55,648 bases of DNA from Legionellales bacterium (GTDB lineage Bacteria > Pseudomonadota > Gammaproteobacteria > UBA1113), in contig PAMH01000012.1 in the NCBI GenBank assembly GCA_002707205.1, positions 1-55,648 on the forward strand, written 5' to 3'. The translations under genes and the position numbers were made by a program. Every line of letters begins with the position of its first letter. Within the stretch, counting starts at the first letter, position 1. Shown here one piece after another: positions 13,855 to 23,472 of this stretch. A model generated the notes under the pieces. It saw nothing but the letters and a program-made list of their open reading frames with translations. It made no database searches and had not been told where the DNA came from.

Positions 13855-15015
13855 ATGCGTAAATTTATCAGCGATTTTTTTAAAGAAGAAAAAGAAGATA
13901 TTAAAAGAACACGTCCAGCTAAACTAAGCTCAGATTTAGTTCGGCGCGTAAAAAAATATAATGAGTCTGGTTTTTTTGGCAAACTTACTATGACAGTTAT
14001 TAGTTTTGGTTCTATTTTGGAAGATATAAAAAAAGTAAATGGATACAACGTTAAAAGTAAAAATTTTCGTAAGCTTTTTAACATGAGTGTAGAGGCTGAA
14101 AAGGAAGTCATGGAAAGATTTGATAATTACGAAAATAAATTATTTAACCACGATAGCCTGAATAAGCAAGAATATTTATATTTAGAAGCTGAAATCAAAA
14201 TAGAAATTTTAGAAAAAAAAGTTACTTTTGATAACTTAAAGAAGACATTAAATAAAAAGTTAGATGATACATTCAAAAGAAGTAATTTTAGCAAGATGAT
14301 CAATCAATTAAGAGAAGTGACTGTAGATTTGCCTTATAAAGAATCAAGCTTTAAGGAATACATTGATGAAGTTCAAGGCAAACAGCCTAATTATTCAAGC
14401 TTTATGGAAAAATTTAAGGCTAATAACAAAGATGATTTTGATCTTCTACTCAAGGAAATATGTAAAAATGAGCAATTTTATAGAGAAAAAAATAAAGAAA
14501 ACCACAAGAGACATAATTATAAAAACCACACAAGAAATACTCGAAATAATCACAACGGTACAAGCAATCATAACGATAGACGCAAGCATAGCAACAATAA
14601 CGATAGGCCTGAAATTTATGAAGAACATGCAAATATACTAGAAATAAATTTACCATGCAAAGAGAAAGCTATAGAAAAGGCATATAAAAAATTAGCTAAA
14701 AAATATCACCCAGATAAAAACAAAAACAACGAATATGCTGAATCAATAATGAAACAATTAAATAATGCATTTTCGTATTTCAAAGAAAATACTCAGTGTA
14801 AAGAATATAAATATGAATGGAAACGTACAGAAGATGCTAAGAAATTTTTGGCGGAAAAAGATAAAATTGATAATAATATGCCTATAAATAATCAACCAAA
14901 GAAGATCGTTAACTCATTAAAGCGTGGTTTTTTTGCATATAAAAAAGATAATAAACCAAAAATTAAAGAAGTTAGTCATAAACAGAAGCGTCAATATACT
15001 TTTAACAATCAATGA
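13855..15015 (+). CDS. J-domain (DnaJ-like) protein of effector-like architecture, paralog 2
   Basis: A 386-residue paralog of the protein at 1515. The shared N-terminal region carries RPAKL, KYNESGFFGKL, SFGSI, TFDNLKKTL and QPNYSSFM at matching positions. Residues about 212-252 are a linker very rich in H, N and R that paralog 1 lacks. The J-domain follows with HPD at 285-287 (KKYHPDKNKNN). No signal peptide, G/F region or zinc finger is present. The C-terminal 60 residues are lysine-rich. As for paralog 1, an Hsp70-recruiting protein, perhaps exported into a host, is an inference. Confidence 0.7.
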   Translation: MRKFISDFFKEEKEDIKRTRPAKLSSDLVRRVKKYNESGFFGKLTMTVISFGSILEDIKKVNGYNVKSKNFRKLFNMSVEAEKEVMERFDNYENKLFNHDSLNKQEYLYLEAEIKIEILEKKVTFDNLKKTLNKKLDDTFKRSNFSKMINQLREVTVDLPYKESSFKEYIDEVQGKQPNYSSFMEKFKANNKDDFDLLLKEICKNEQFYREKNKENHKRHNYKNHTRNTRNNHNGTSNHNDRRKHSNNNDRPEIYEEHANILEINLPCKEKAIEKAYKKLAKKYHPDKNKNNEYAESIMKQLNNAFSYFKENTQCKEYKYEWKRTEDAKKFLAEKDKIDNNMPINNQPKKIVNSLKRGFFAYKKDNKPKIKEVSHKQKRQYTFNNQ

Positions 15016-15080
15016 TAAGTGAGTCGATATCTCGTTAAAGTGTAAAATGTAAAACTATTATTACCAAGAGAAACTGTTAC

Positions 15081-15530
15081 CTACGGCCGCCTGCATGGGG
15101 ATAGGGACTGAGTATTCTGACTCATTTCTTGCTCATATTGCTCATCATGGGTTGCAAAATAATCAAGGTTCAAATTATCTTCGTCCAGTAATTCGGGTGG
15201 TAATGCGCGCCATAATTCGCGTGGTAATTCGGGCAGTAATTCCTTCAATAAATATTCTTTGTATTTTTTATCTGAATCAAGCAAATTTATTTTGTTCAAT
15301 ATATTTTTAACACTATCTGTGTAGTTAGAAAAAAGGGGCAATACATCTCTCAATTTCTCTAAGTCAGACACTGCATTCTCACGAGCATTAGGCTTTGTAA
15401 TTTCTCCCCCCAGTTGCAGGATGATATCCTGTCTAATATTATTTTCCTTATTTGAACATTGAAGATACGCCTGTTTTTCAGCTTGAGTTTTATTAAATAC
15501 CTTAGAATAGATCGTGTAAAAAAGACTCAT
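15081..15530 (-). CDS. Hypothetical protein with a repeated PEL motif near its end
   Basis: A 149-residue charged soluble protein with AGGAG before the ATG. The first 110 residues look helical. A C-terminal stretch reads LLPELPRELWRALPPELL, reflecting 12-base-period repeats in the DNA at about 15188-15243. No domain was recognised. It lies within the segment flanked by 55-bp repeats, next to the J-domain paralog, so it may belong to the same accessory set. Confidence 0.55.
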   Translation of the reverse strand: MSLFYTIYSKVFNKTQAEKQAYLQCSNKENNIRQDIILQLGGEITKPNARENAVSDLEKLRDVLPLFSNYTDSVKNILNKINLLDSDKKYKEYLLKELLPELPRELWRALPPELLDEDNLNLDYFATHDEQYEQEMSQNTQSLSPCRRP

Positions 15531-15678
15531 AAGCGACTCCTAAATTATTGTTGATTTAATTTTGCACATTAAAATGATAATAATCCACAAGCAAGTTTAT
15601 TACGCACTGTAATAACTATCTGAAAGTAAGTGAGTAGATGAATGCTTTGTCGGTTATTCTTATTTTTTAAATTTTTAT

Positions 15679-15948
15679 TCAAGATATAGTATTCCGGAAC
15701 TCTTTTCCAACCCCTTCATCAAGTCGTGTCCCTTCTTTTGATAGATGCGCAGGTAGAAAAAATAAATTAGAGTTGAATAATTTAGAGTTGAATAATTTAT
15801 TAGAGCCTAATTTTGGATACAGAGCATCGAACCAACTTTGCAATTCATCACCATTTGAATTACTATAGTTAGAAGAAGTAGCTGCTATAGGTTTTATATT
15901 ACTTTCTTCGTTATTGTTATTGTTACTTTCTTCGTTACCGTTAAACAT
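15679..15948 (-). CDS. Small asparagine-rich hypothetical protein
   Basis: An 89-residue protein with an N-terminal low-complexity part (NEESN repeated around a run of N) and a duplicated LFNS segment near residue 57, matching an 18-base repeat at about 15770-15800. The central DELQSWFDALYPKLG could be a short helix. The simple composition makes it either a young accessory gene or a fragment. Confidence 0.4.
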   Translation of the reverse strand: MFNGNEESNNNNNEESNIKPIAATSSNYSNSNGDELQSWFDALYPKLGSNKLFNSKLFNSNLFFLPAHLSKEGTRLDEGVGKEFRNTIS

Positions 15949-16036
15949 AAATTTTATCCAAAGTAATTATATCTGCCTTAAAATTGAACAGTAACATGTT
16001 AGTAGTCTATTTGCAAGTTTATCGAACAATAAACTT

Positions 16037-16090
16037 GACAACTCAAGTAAATTTAACCAGTCAATTGTCATTTATTTTACTGCGATGATT
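16037..16090. repeat. Imperfect 55-bp direct repeat, right copy
   Basis: Partner of 13251-13305 in the same orientation. It lies next to the 3' end of the diguanylate cyclase gene, at the junction of accessory and core DNA. Confidence 0.75.
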
Positions 16091-16104
16091 TTGTGACTAT
16101 ACCT

Positions 16105-17262
16105 TTACCCATAAGCAATTTTATTACGTCCCATTGACTTTGCTTTATATAAATATTTATCAGCTTTTTTAATCAGTGTGTCAATATCAGAATCATCGTT
16201 TGGTGTTACTGTTGCAACACCAATACTTACCGTCACATTTTTTTCAACAGATGAATCTGGATGTGGTAATTGTTCACGTCTTAATGCTTGTTGAATATAT
16301 TGGGCAACTGTGCGAGCACCTACGGCATCAGTATTAGGCAATATACAAATAAATTCCTCACCACCGTACCTTGCAAGAAAATCACCAGAACGTTTTATTT
16401 GAGATTGAAGGATAGAAGCAACCATTCTCAGACAAGCATCGCCCGCTTGATGTCCTAATGCATCATTATAATTTTTAAAACAATCAATATCCATCATCAA
16501 TATTGAAATTGGTGATTTTGTACGTTGATTTCGACTCCATTCTTTTTCAAGTGTAAAGTGAAAATGTCTGCGATTAGCAATTTGTGTCAAATCATCGATT
16601 AGTGATACAGCTTGAATAATTTTATTCGATTGCTCAAGTTCTTGGTTTGAAGCAGTTAATTTATCAATAAGTTCTTGATTTTCAAAGTTCAGTTTAATTG
16701 CACTATGAATGAAAGCTTGAGTTCTAAAATAACTAATCGATATACCAACAATATATAAAATTATAATGCCTGCAATTGATAAGTTTTGTTCACTGTAATT
16801 ATAAAAATACCAACATGCAGGTAGTACTAACATTGGCAAAGCATAACTAAAATATGCCCCGCTCATACTTGACATGGTAGCCATAGACCCAGCTGCTAAT
16901 CCGCTAAGTAATAACAACATAAAGTATTGAGATTCAATTGATAGATGAGAAACAAAATATAAGTACCAAGCGGACCATAATAAGCCTTGTGAAAAACATC
17001 CTATGATAAATAACAAGTAATATTTGTAACTATTTTCTTCCCAATCTGAAACTTTAGCGTTTAATCTAACATGTATGTAGCGCAATGCAGTCAGTGCAAA
17101 AATACTAAGCAAGAAAAAAATCAAAATTAATAAGGAAGCTTGGTTGAATAAATATAAAACAGCCACAAAGGCAATAAAAAAATTAAAAGGTATCGCTCTA
17201 AGTGCATAAGTGTAAAGTAATTTAATGCTTTCTATTTTAACTTTTTCAGTATGACCTTCCAT
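16105..17262 (-). CDS. Membrane diguanylate cyclase (GGDEF)
   Basis: A 385-residue inner-membrane enzyme that makes cyclic di-GMP from two GTP. About six membrane helices occupy residues 22-180, followed by a short coiled coil (QELIDKLTASNQELEQSNKII) and a GGDEF domain. The active-site motif is GGEEF at 300-304, a functional variant. RSGD at 291-294, five residues before it, is the product-binding inhibitory I-site. No EAL domain is present. It stands alone at the boundary of the accessory region. The signal sensed by the membrane part is unknown. Confidence 0.92.
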   Translation of the reverse strand: MEGHTEKVKIESIKLLYTYALRAIPFNFFIAFVAVLYLFNQASLLILIFFLLSIFALTALRYIHVRLNAKVSDWEENSYKYYLLFIIGCFSQGLLWSAWYLYFVSHLSIESQYFMLLLLSGLAAGSMATMSSMSGAYFSYALPMLVLPACWYFYNYSEQNLSIAGIIILYIVGISISYFRTQAFIHSAIKLNFENQELIDKLTASNQELEQSNKIIQAVSLIDDLTQIANRRHFHFTLEKEWSRNQRTKSPISILMMDIDCFKNYNDALGHQAGDACLRMVASILQSQIKRSGDFLARYGGEEFICILPNTDAVGARTVAQYIQQALRREQLPHPDSSVEKNVTVSIGVATVTPNDDSDIDTLIKKADKYLYKAKSMGRNKIAYG

Positions 17263-17398
17263 TACATATAATCTTACAAATTATTTCTCTTATCTAATTG
17301 TAGATTAATTTCAAGAGAACAACCAAAAAACTGCATGGATCTCATCACACTACAAATCCTAGAATCAATATTAAGACATCCAAAGCTTATCCACACGC

Positions 17399-18373
17399 TT
17401 ATCCCACGTTTCTGTTGATAACTTCAATATGTATTGCATATTGTATTCGATTAGCGAGATATCCACGTAAATAACCGATGAGTGGAACATCAGTAACTTT
17501 ATGATGAATAGAAGATGCCTCACGAAATAACATGCCATGACTAGAAGGTACGGCAATACCTAAATGTGTTATTGCAAGTGCATTAAATGTTGCGTTTTTA
17601 TTAGGATTTAATTCAACAATCTCAACAATAGCGCCGGCAGGAATTTGATTAAATAAATATAAATTAGCCTCACCTCCAAAGTTATAAAGTACTCCTCTAA
17701 GTGGAATTACAGCAACATTAGCTGACGCTATTTTCATCTGAGGTGCCAAGGATTGTAATTGTGTTAATAGTTTTTTAGCAGATTGATTACCTGGATATTT
17801 AAATACTTTAATTCGTTCTGCACTTATTGTTTTCAGCCATTGAGATTTATTAATGACCGTTTTGATATTGATCGCCACTGATTTTTCATCACGCGTCTTA
17901 ATTAATGGCGTAATATCTTTTAAAATTCCCAATTTTTCATTATTAATATTGAAGTCTGTGCTAGTAAAATGATTACGCGTAATAAAACTAACATCACCGT
18001 TTTTATAATTTATTTTTTTCATCAATAAAATAAATTGTGGTAAGTCATGCGATAATGTCAAAGCCATCACAGTACTAACGTAAGTTAAACAATCAAATGC
18101 TGCCGTTTGATATAATGGACTTTTATCATAGATAGCTGTTGCGCCCTCCCCGTTTGGAAATAATACATATGGCTTTCCTAAAAATAAAGCAGAAGCTTGT
18201 AACTCTTTTTTTAATGGGTTTTTTTGTTGATCTAAACCAATAATATCATTTGTAAGTACTTTGTTGTAATCTTGAACTGAATAGGTGTTTATTACTGTTA
18301 CTGGTACAGCTGAGAAACAATTCAATGCAAATAAGCATAAAATTATAAAAGTAAATAATTTAAATTTACTCAT
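17399..18373 (-). CDS. DUF1460 (N-acetylmuramoyl-L-alanine amidase-like) exported protein
   Basis: A 324-residue protein with a signal peptide (MSKFKLFTFIILCLFALNCFS). FDCLTYV supplies the presumed catalytic cysteine, and FITRNHFTSTDF is the second family signature of PF07313, a papain-like fold related to cell-wall amidases. The ATG at 18373 is chosen because AAAGGAG precedes it; a start at 18394 would add seven residues and destroy the signal peptide. It overlaps lpxK by eight bases and is probably co-transcribed. Likely role: periplasmic peptidoglycan or related amide hydrolysis. Confidence 0.85.
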   Translation of the reverse strand: MSKFKLFTFIILCLFALNCFSAVPVTVINTYSVQDYNKVLTNDIIGLDQQKNPLKKELQASALFLGKPYVLFPNGEGATAIYDKSPLYQTAAFDCLTYVSTVMALTLSHDLPQFILLMKKINYKNGDVSFITRNHFTSTDFNINNEKLGILKDITPLIKTRDEKSVAINIKTVINKSQWLKTISAERIKVFKYPGNQSAKKLLTQLQSLAPQMKIASANVAVIPLRGVLYNFGGEANLYLFNQIPAGAIVEIVELNPNKNATFNALAITHLGIAVPSSHGMLFREASSIHHKVTDVPLIGYLRGYLANRIQYAIHIEVINRNVG

Positions 18374-19349
18374 ATTGCTCCTTTGCACCCTCATCTATTA
18401 ATTGCAACACTGCTTTGTAGAAATTAGCTGGCAATTTTGCTTCAACGGGTACAACCCAAATATTATCTTTTTTAATAGAGTCACATTTAACTGCATCTTT
18501 TTCAGTGATTAAAATTGGAAAATCATTTTCAAATTCAAATTCATGGCCCGAATATGTATGATGATCTGCCAATGCTTTTTTAAGTATAACGTTAATACCT
18601 AATGATTCTAACATCGTAAAAAATCTATCAGGATTTCCTATACCAGCAACTGCATTAACGCTTACTCCAATAAAGGCATTCAAACTTTGTAGACATGTCA
18701 TGTCATGTAAAGCATAAAACGTTGTTGGTTGCAATTGCATGCCTATTTCATTGACTTTAGCGCTGCCATTAGCAACAATAAAATCAACTGAGTTCATACG
18801 CCTCTGTGGTTCTCTCAATGGACCTGCAGGCAACAACCAACCATTTCCTAATCGTTTATCACCATCTATAACCGCAATTTCGATCTCTCTTTCCAGTGCA
18901 TAATGTTGCAGACCGTCATCACTAATAATAACATCGCAAGAAAATGTTGCTAGTAATTTTTGTATTGCTCGAGGTCTATCAGCGTCAATCACAATTGGTA
19001 CCTGTGTCACACGGTAAATTAACAAAGGTTCATCTCCTGCGATGGTTGCGGTTGATGAATTACAGACAACGTAAGGATAGTGATCTGCTTTACTTTTATA
19101 TCCTCGAGAAACCACCCCAACTTTTATATTATGGCGTTGGAACTCCTTTACTAAAGCAATGACTAACGGTGTTTTACCTGTTCCACCTACGGTAATATTA
19201 CCAACAATAATAACGGGCACAGGTGCTTGATAATGCGAAATGAATCCAAAGTAATATAATTTTTGTCTAATCCAAATAATGCATCGATAAATAAAAGCGA
19301 GCGGTAATAGTAACCATGCAAGTATTCCTTTACTTTGCCATATTTTCAT
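18366..19349 (-). CDS. lpxK: Tetraacyldisaccharide 4'-kinase (lipid A synthesis)
   Basis: A 327-residue inner-membrane-associated kinase that phosphorylates the 4' position of the lipid A disaccharide. An N-terminal hydrophobic helix (residues 10-28) is followed by Walker A GNITVGGTGKT at 50-60. SDDGLQHYALERE and GPLREP are strong LpxK signatures. Length is normal. It lies 19 bases after msbA, the classical gammaproteobacterial msbA-lpxK pair. Confidence 0.96.
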   Translation of the reverse strand: MKIWQSKGILAWLLLPLAFIYRCIIWIRQKLYYFGFISHYQAPVPVIIVGNITVGGTGKTPLVIALVKEFQRHNIKVGVVSRGYKSKADHYPYVVCNSSTATIAGDEPLLIYRVTQVPIVIDADRPRAIQKLLATFSCDVIISDDGLQHYALEREIEIAVIDGDKRLGNGWLLPAGPLREPQRRMNSVDFIVANGSAKVNEIGMQLQPTTFYALHDMTCLQSLNAFIGVSVNAVAGIGNPDRFFTMLESLGINVILKKALADHHTYSGHEFEFENDFPILITEKDAVKCDSIKKDNIWVVPVEAKLPANFYKAVLQLIDEGAKEQYE

Positions 19350-19368
19350 ATTTTATATATCCAAAAAT

Positions 19369-21159
19369 TTAATTTTCTTGAAATTGCATCATATATAATT
19401 TTCGATAAACAGAAGTCTCATCATTCAACAATTCGATATGTTTACCTGACTCTACCATTTTACCATGCTCCATCACAATAATTTTATCAGCATTTTCAAT
19501 TGTTGATAATCGATGAGCAATAACAATTGTCGTTCTATTTTTCATAACAACTTCAAGTGCTGCTTGAATATATCGCTCTGATTCAGTGTCCAAAGCCGAA
19601 GTTGCTTCATCTAAAATTAAAATAGGTGCATCTTTTAATATTGCTCTAGCAATTGCTAATCGCTGTCTTTGTCCACCTGATAATAAAACACCATTCTCAC
19701 CAACAATTGTGTGAATACCCTCTGGCAACCTATCAATAAATTCTTTAGCATATGCAGACTCTGCTGCTGATATGATTTGTTTTTCAGATACTTTTTCAAT
19801 ATCCATGCCATAGGCAATATTATTAGCAATTGTATCATTAAACAATGTGACATGCTGTGTCACTAAAGCAAATTGCTTTCTTAAATCAGCTAATTGAATA
19901 TCAAAAATATCATGTTCATCAATGCGAATATGGCCTTGCTGAATATCATAAAAGCGCGTGAGTAAACTTGCTAATGTTGACTTACCGCTACCAGAGTGAC
20001 CTACTAAAGCAACAATTTCTCCTGGCGCAACTGTAAAACTAATATTTGACAACACTTGATGCGCGTTATTATAAGAAAAACTGACATTGTCAAATTCAAC
20101 CTGCCCTGCCACTCGCTCTAACTGTATGTTACCTGTATCTTTTTCAGGTGCTAAATCTAAAACATCAAAAATACTTTCTGCACCGGCTAAACCTTTTTGG
20201 ATTGTAGCACTAACAGATGTCAGGTTTCTCATAGGTTTTAACATACCCATCATGGCTGCCATGACTGCAGTAAATCCACCAGCTGACAATGGTTCACCGC
20301 CAATTAGATGCTGGGTTGCAAGGTAAATCATCACAGCTAAAACACTAACCCCAATTAATTGGACGCTTGATGTGTTAATCGCTTTAAAAATGACTGCTTT
20401 TAGTTCCCAGTTAACATTATTTTTTGTAACCTGATTAAATTTATCAATTTCATAGCCTTCACCACTAAAAGTACGCACCACGCGATATCCCTCTATTGCT
20501 TCTTCTGCAACATGGGTAATATCCGCAATGGAGTTTTGTGCATTTCTACTCACAACACGCAAATACTTACTGCACAACTTCACCACAATTGCGATGAATG
20601 GAATACTAATAAAAAAGACCAATGTCAATTGCCAACTAATACTTGCCATGACGACAGTTAATCCAATTACCAAGGCACCACTTTGAATAATTGTTGTTAC
20701 CGCATCGGTACAAGCTGAAGATACTTGCGCAGCATTATAAACCAACATTGCTAGTAATTGCCCGGATGAACTTTTATCAAAAAAGCTACTTGGCATATGG
20801 AGAAAATGTGCAAATAATTGTTGTCTAAATTTCATCACGATGCTACGCGCAACCAAACCCATGCTATAGCTACCGATAAGATTCATCGCCGCACGAAATA
20901 CAAATAAAAGAATAATGGTAATAGGAATATATTTTAAAAATACCGGATCAGGGCTGACAAACCCTTTATTTAATATAGGCTTAAGTAAGTATGCAAATAG
21001 TGAATCAACCGCAGAATATAAAATATTCGCTAGCATCGCAATAGCAAAAGCACCAAGATAATATTTACCATAAGATAGTAGGCGTTTATAAATTTGTACG
21101 CTATCGCCTTTAGGTTTTTTACCTAAATCTTTTGTGGTTTTCCTACTTAATCTTCCCAT
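19369..21159 (-). CDS. msbA: Lipid A export ABC transporter MsbA
   Basis: A 596-residue half-transporter that flips core-lipid A across the inner membrane. Six membrane helices occupy residues about 32-310 and an ATPase domain follows: Walker A GHSGSGKS at 387-394, signature LSGGQRQRLAIARA, Walker B ILILDEAT and the switch histidine in IAHRLST. All motifs are intact. It is followed by lpxK and preceded by comEC, the conserved order in many gammaproteobacteria. Confidence 0.96.
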   Translation of the reverse strand: MGRLSRKTTKDLGKKPKGDSVQIYKRLLSYGKYYLGAFAIAMLANILYSAVDSLFAYLLKPILNKGFVSPDPVFLKYIPITIILLFVFRAAMNLIGSYSMGLVARSIVMKFRQQLFAHFLHMPSSFFDKSSSGQLLAMLVYNAAQVSSACTDAVTTIIQSGALVIGLTVVMASISWQLTLVFFISIPFIAIVVKLCSKYLRVVSRNAQNSIADITHVAEEAIEGYRVVRTFSGEGYEIDKFNQVTKNNVNWELKAVIFKAINTSSVQLIGVSVLAVMIYLATQHLIGGEPLSAGGFTAVMAAMMGMLKPMRNLTSVSATIQKGLAGAESIFDVLDLAPEKDTGNIQLERVAGQVEFDNVSFSYNNAHQVLSNISFTVAPGEIVALVGHSGSGKSTLASLLTRFYDIQQGHIRIDEHDIFDIQLADLRKQFALVTQHVTLFNDTIANNIAYGMDIEKVSEKQIISAAESAYAKEFIDRLPEGIHTIVGENGVLLSGGQRQRLAIARAILKDAPILILDEATSALDTESERYIQAALEVVMKNRTTIVIAHRLSTIENADKIIVMEHGKMVESGKHIELLNDETSVYRKLYMMQFQEN

Positions 21160-21212
21160 AGATGTGTGATTAGCCTTATATTACTATTAACCAAGTTTGG
21201 TTGTAAATAATA

Positions 21213-23366
21213 TCAAATTTTTATCCGTTTGTACCGATAACAAGCTAATTTTAATGCTGCATGCCGAGGAAAATAAAAATCAATCATACCACATTTATCT
21301 GTGCGCAAAACATTTATACCCAATGATTGACAACGCTGCAATACCGATTGGTTGGGGAAGTGAAATCTATTCGCAAAACCTGCAGAAACAATAGCATATT
21401 TGGGATTAATGGCTGAGAGAAAAGATTTACTTGATGAATATTTGCTGCCATGGTGCGATAAAACTAAAACTTCTGCTTGTAACTTTTTAGCATAGGCTTT
21501 TAATAACTGCTTTTCATCTTTGCTTGCCAAATCACCTGTTAATAAAATCTGATGCTGTTGATTACTAATTTGCAAGACACATGATTCATGATTATCGCCG
21601 ATATAGGGACTCGATTCAGGCGCAAGAATTTTGAAAACCACACCATCCCATACCCATATTTCTCCCGCACGACAAGCCTTAATATTAGGTAAATAGTTAA
21701 GCTTTTTTATTGCGCTCGTTAATATTTCTGTGTTCGGGTAATAATGCTTAAAAAGATTGATATCACCTACATGGTCACTATCTTGATGACTAACTATCAG
21801 TTTATCAATTTTACTTATTTTTTGCGTTAATAACAAAGGTAAAACAGCTGATTGTGTCGCACTTCCTCCGGACGGGTAAATGGAGCCTAGATCATAAACT
21901 AGATTATGAAATTTTGTACGTACCAAAATAGATAAACCCTGTCCAACATCAATGATTGATACGCTAAAATCATTTTCATCAATATGCCTAGGTTGATAGA
22001 AAATTAACGGTAGGAAAAATATAATAGCAAATCCATTTAACCTTAGTTGTAATGGAGAAAGTAATAATAAACATCCGATAATAGCAGAGATAACAATCAT
22101 TAAATTATCTGTTGCAACATAAATCATTCCGAACAAATGTACTTTACAAAAGCCTAATAACCAAATTAAAAAGTTTATCAGTTGGCTATCAAGATTAAAA
22201 ATATAATGACTTATTAAGTCTATATGAAATATACTTGCGATAAAGGAAAGCGGTAAAATAATAAAACTTACCATGGGTATCGCAAATAAGTTCGTAATCA
22301 TACCTATACTTGCACTTTGATGAAAATAAAAAAATAAGATCGGCATCAATCCAACAGTAATAGCCCATTGTATTTTCCAATAACTGATAATTTTGCTCAG
22401 TTGATATCGATAAGAAATAACATACAGTATTAAAAATATTGCCAGATAAGATAACCAAAAAGAAATATTCAATAAGCTAAACGGTTGAATGATGATAGAA
22501 AATAAAAAAGCATTGTAAAAAACAATCGTTGTATTTATTCTTTGATGTTTACACAAAGCATACGTCAAGATAGCAATCATCAATAATGCTCGTATCGCCG
22601 GTGAGCCCATCCCTGAAATTAACGCATATAAAAAAGCAATGATTAATGCGAAAATTCCTGCAGCTTTTTTTGCTGGAATCCATCGACACAGATACGTTGA
22701 CAAACGCCATAACCAATATAAGAGTAAATATGCACCTCCACTTATTAATCCAATATGCAAACCAGAAATTGCTAATAAATGTGATGTCCCCGTAATTTGT
22801 AGTAATTGACGTAGCTGATAAGTCATCTCGGATTTATCACCTAAAACCAGTGCTAAAATAATTGCTTGTGCATCACTTCCTTTTGAAGTAAAGCTAATAA
22901 TTCTATCGCGTATTATATTTTTTATTCCGACTAGACTATACGGGTTGATCGTTGCAATACGCCGCATTGATTTATTCGTATAAACATACCCTTTTGCAGC
23001 AATGCCATGAATAAAAGCCCATAATTCACTATTAAAACCACCAGGATTTGCATAGCCATGCCACGGCTTAATTTTAATATAAAATTGCCATTGCTCACCA
23101 ACTTGAGGCTTTTTATAGCAACGATATAGACTTAACTCAATCCGTTTATATATTTTTTTACAAGCAGTGTTATCACAAATTTGTTGTGTTTTTGCAATTA
23201 AGCGTGTTGTTTGTACTGAGCGCTTTACAACTTTTTCAATACTAACCTTGACTAAAATTTTTTTAAAAAAATAATGTTCTGGTATTTGATGCGCAACATA
23301 AAAATAAAAAAATTGCACAATAAAGCTTAATAAAAACAAACAAAAAATACATTTAAGTTTGACCAT
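21213..23366 (-). CDS. comEC: ComEC/Rec2 competence DNA-uptake channel
   Basis: A 717-residue inner-membrane protein that carries transforming DNA into the cytoplasm. An N-terminal DUF4131 region is followed by the multi-helix Competence domain (GTSHLLAISGLHIGLISG, GMGSPAIRALLM) and a C-terminal metallo-beta-lactamase domain with VSHQDSDHVGD and LSHHGSKYSSS. The ATG at 23366 is preferred, with AGGAAGG upstream; an earlier in-frame ATG at 23405 adds 13 unlikely residues. The gene looks complete, so natural transformation is possible if the pilus genes exist elsewhere. Confidence 0.94.
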   Translation of the reverse strand: MVKLKCIFCLFLLSFIVQFFYFYVAHQIPEHYFFKKILVKVSIEKVVKRSVQTTRLIAKTQQICDNTACKKIYKRIELSLYRCYKKPQVGEQWQFYIKIKPWHGYANPGGFNSELWAFIHGIAAKGYVYTNKSMRRIATINPYSLVGIKNIIRDRIISFTSKGSDAQAIILALVLGDKSEMTYQLRQLLQITGTSHLLAISGLHIGLISGGAYLLLYWLWRLSTYLCRWIPAKKAAGIFALIIAFLYALISGMGSPAIRALLMIAILTYALCKHQRINTTIVFYNAFLFSIIIQPFSLLNISFWLSYLAIFLILYVISYRYQLSKIISYWKIQWAITVGLMPILFFYFHQSASIGMITNLFAIPMVSFIILPLSFIASIFHIDLISHYIFNLDSQLINFLIWLLGFCKVHLFGMIYVATDNLMIVISAIIGCLLLLSPLQLRLNGFAIIFFLPLIFYQPRHIDENDFSVSIIDVGQGLSILVRTKFHNLVYDLGSIYPSGGSATQSAVLPLLLTQKISKIDKLIVSHQDSDHVGDINLFKHYYPNTEILTSAIKKLNYLPNIKACRAGEIWVWDGVVFKILAPESSPYIGDNHESCVLQISNQQHQILLTGDLASKDEKQLLKAYAKKLQAEVLVLSHHGSKYSSSKSFLSAINPKYAIVSAGFANRFHFPNQSVLQRCQSLGINVLRTDKCGMIDFYFPRHAALKLACYRYKRIKI

Positions 23367-23472
23367 CACACCCTTCCTGATTTCAATAATACCCAATGAA
23401 ATCATTAGACATTAATCATACCCAAATAGCTGAATGATGCGATTTAGGTACTGTTAAAGGGTGTTTAATACA

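Noticed and set aside
15184-15245. Short-period repeats that might be a CRISPR or attachment array
   Set aside because: The 12-base period has no spacers and lies inside a coding frame, giving a repeated PEL motif.
1-16100. CRISPR array, rRNA or complete tRNA in the accessory region
   Set aside because: I read both strands and saw no repeat-spacer pattern, no rRNA signature, and only the half tRNA at 13072-13112.
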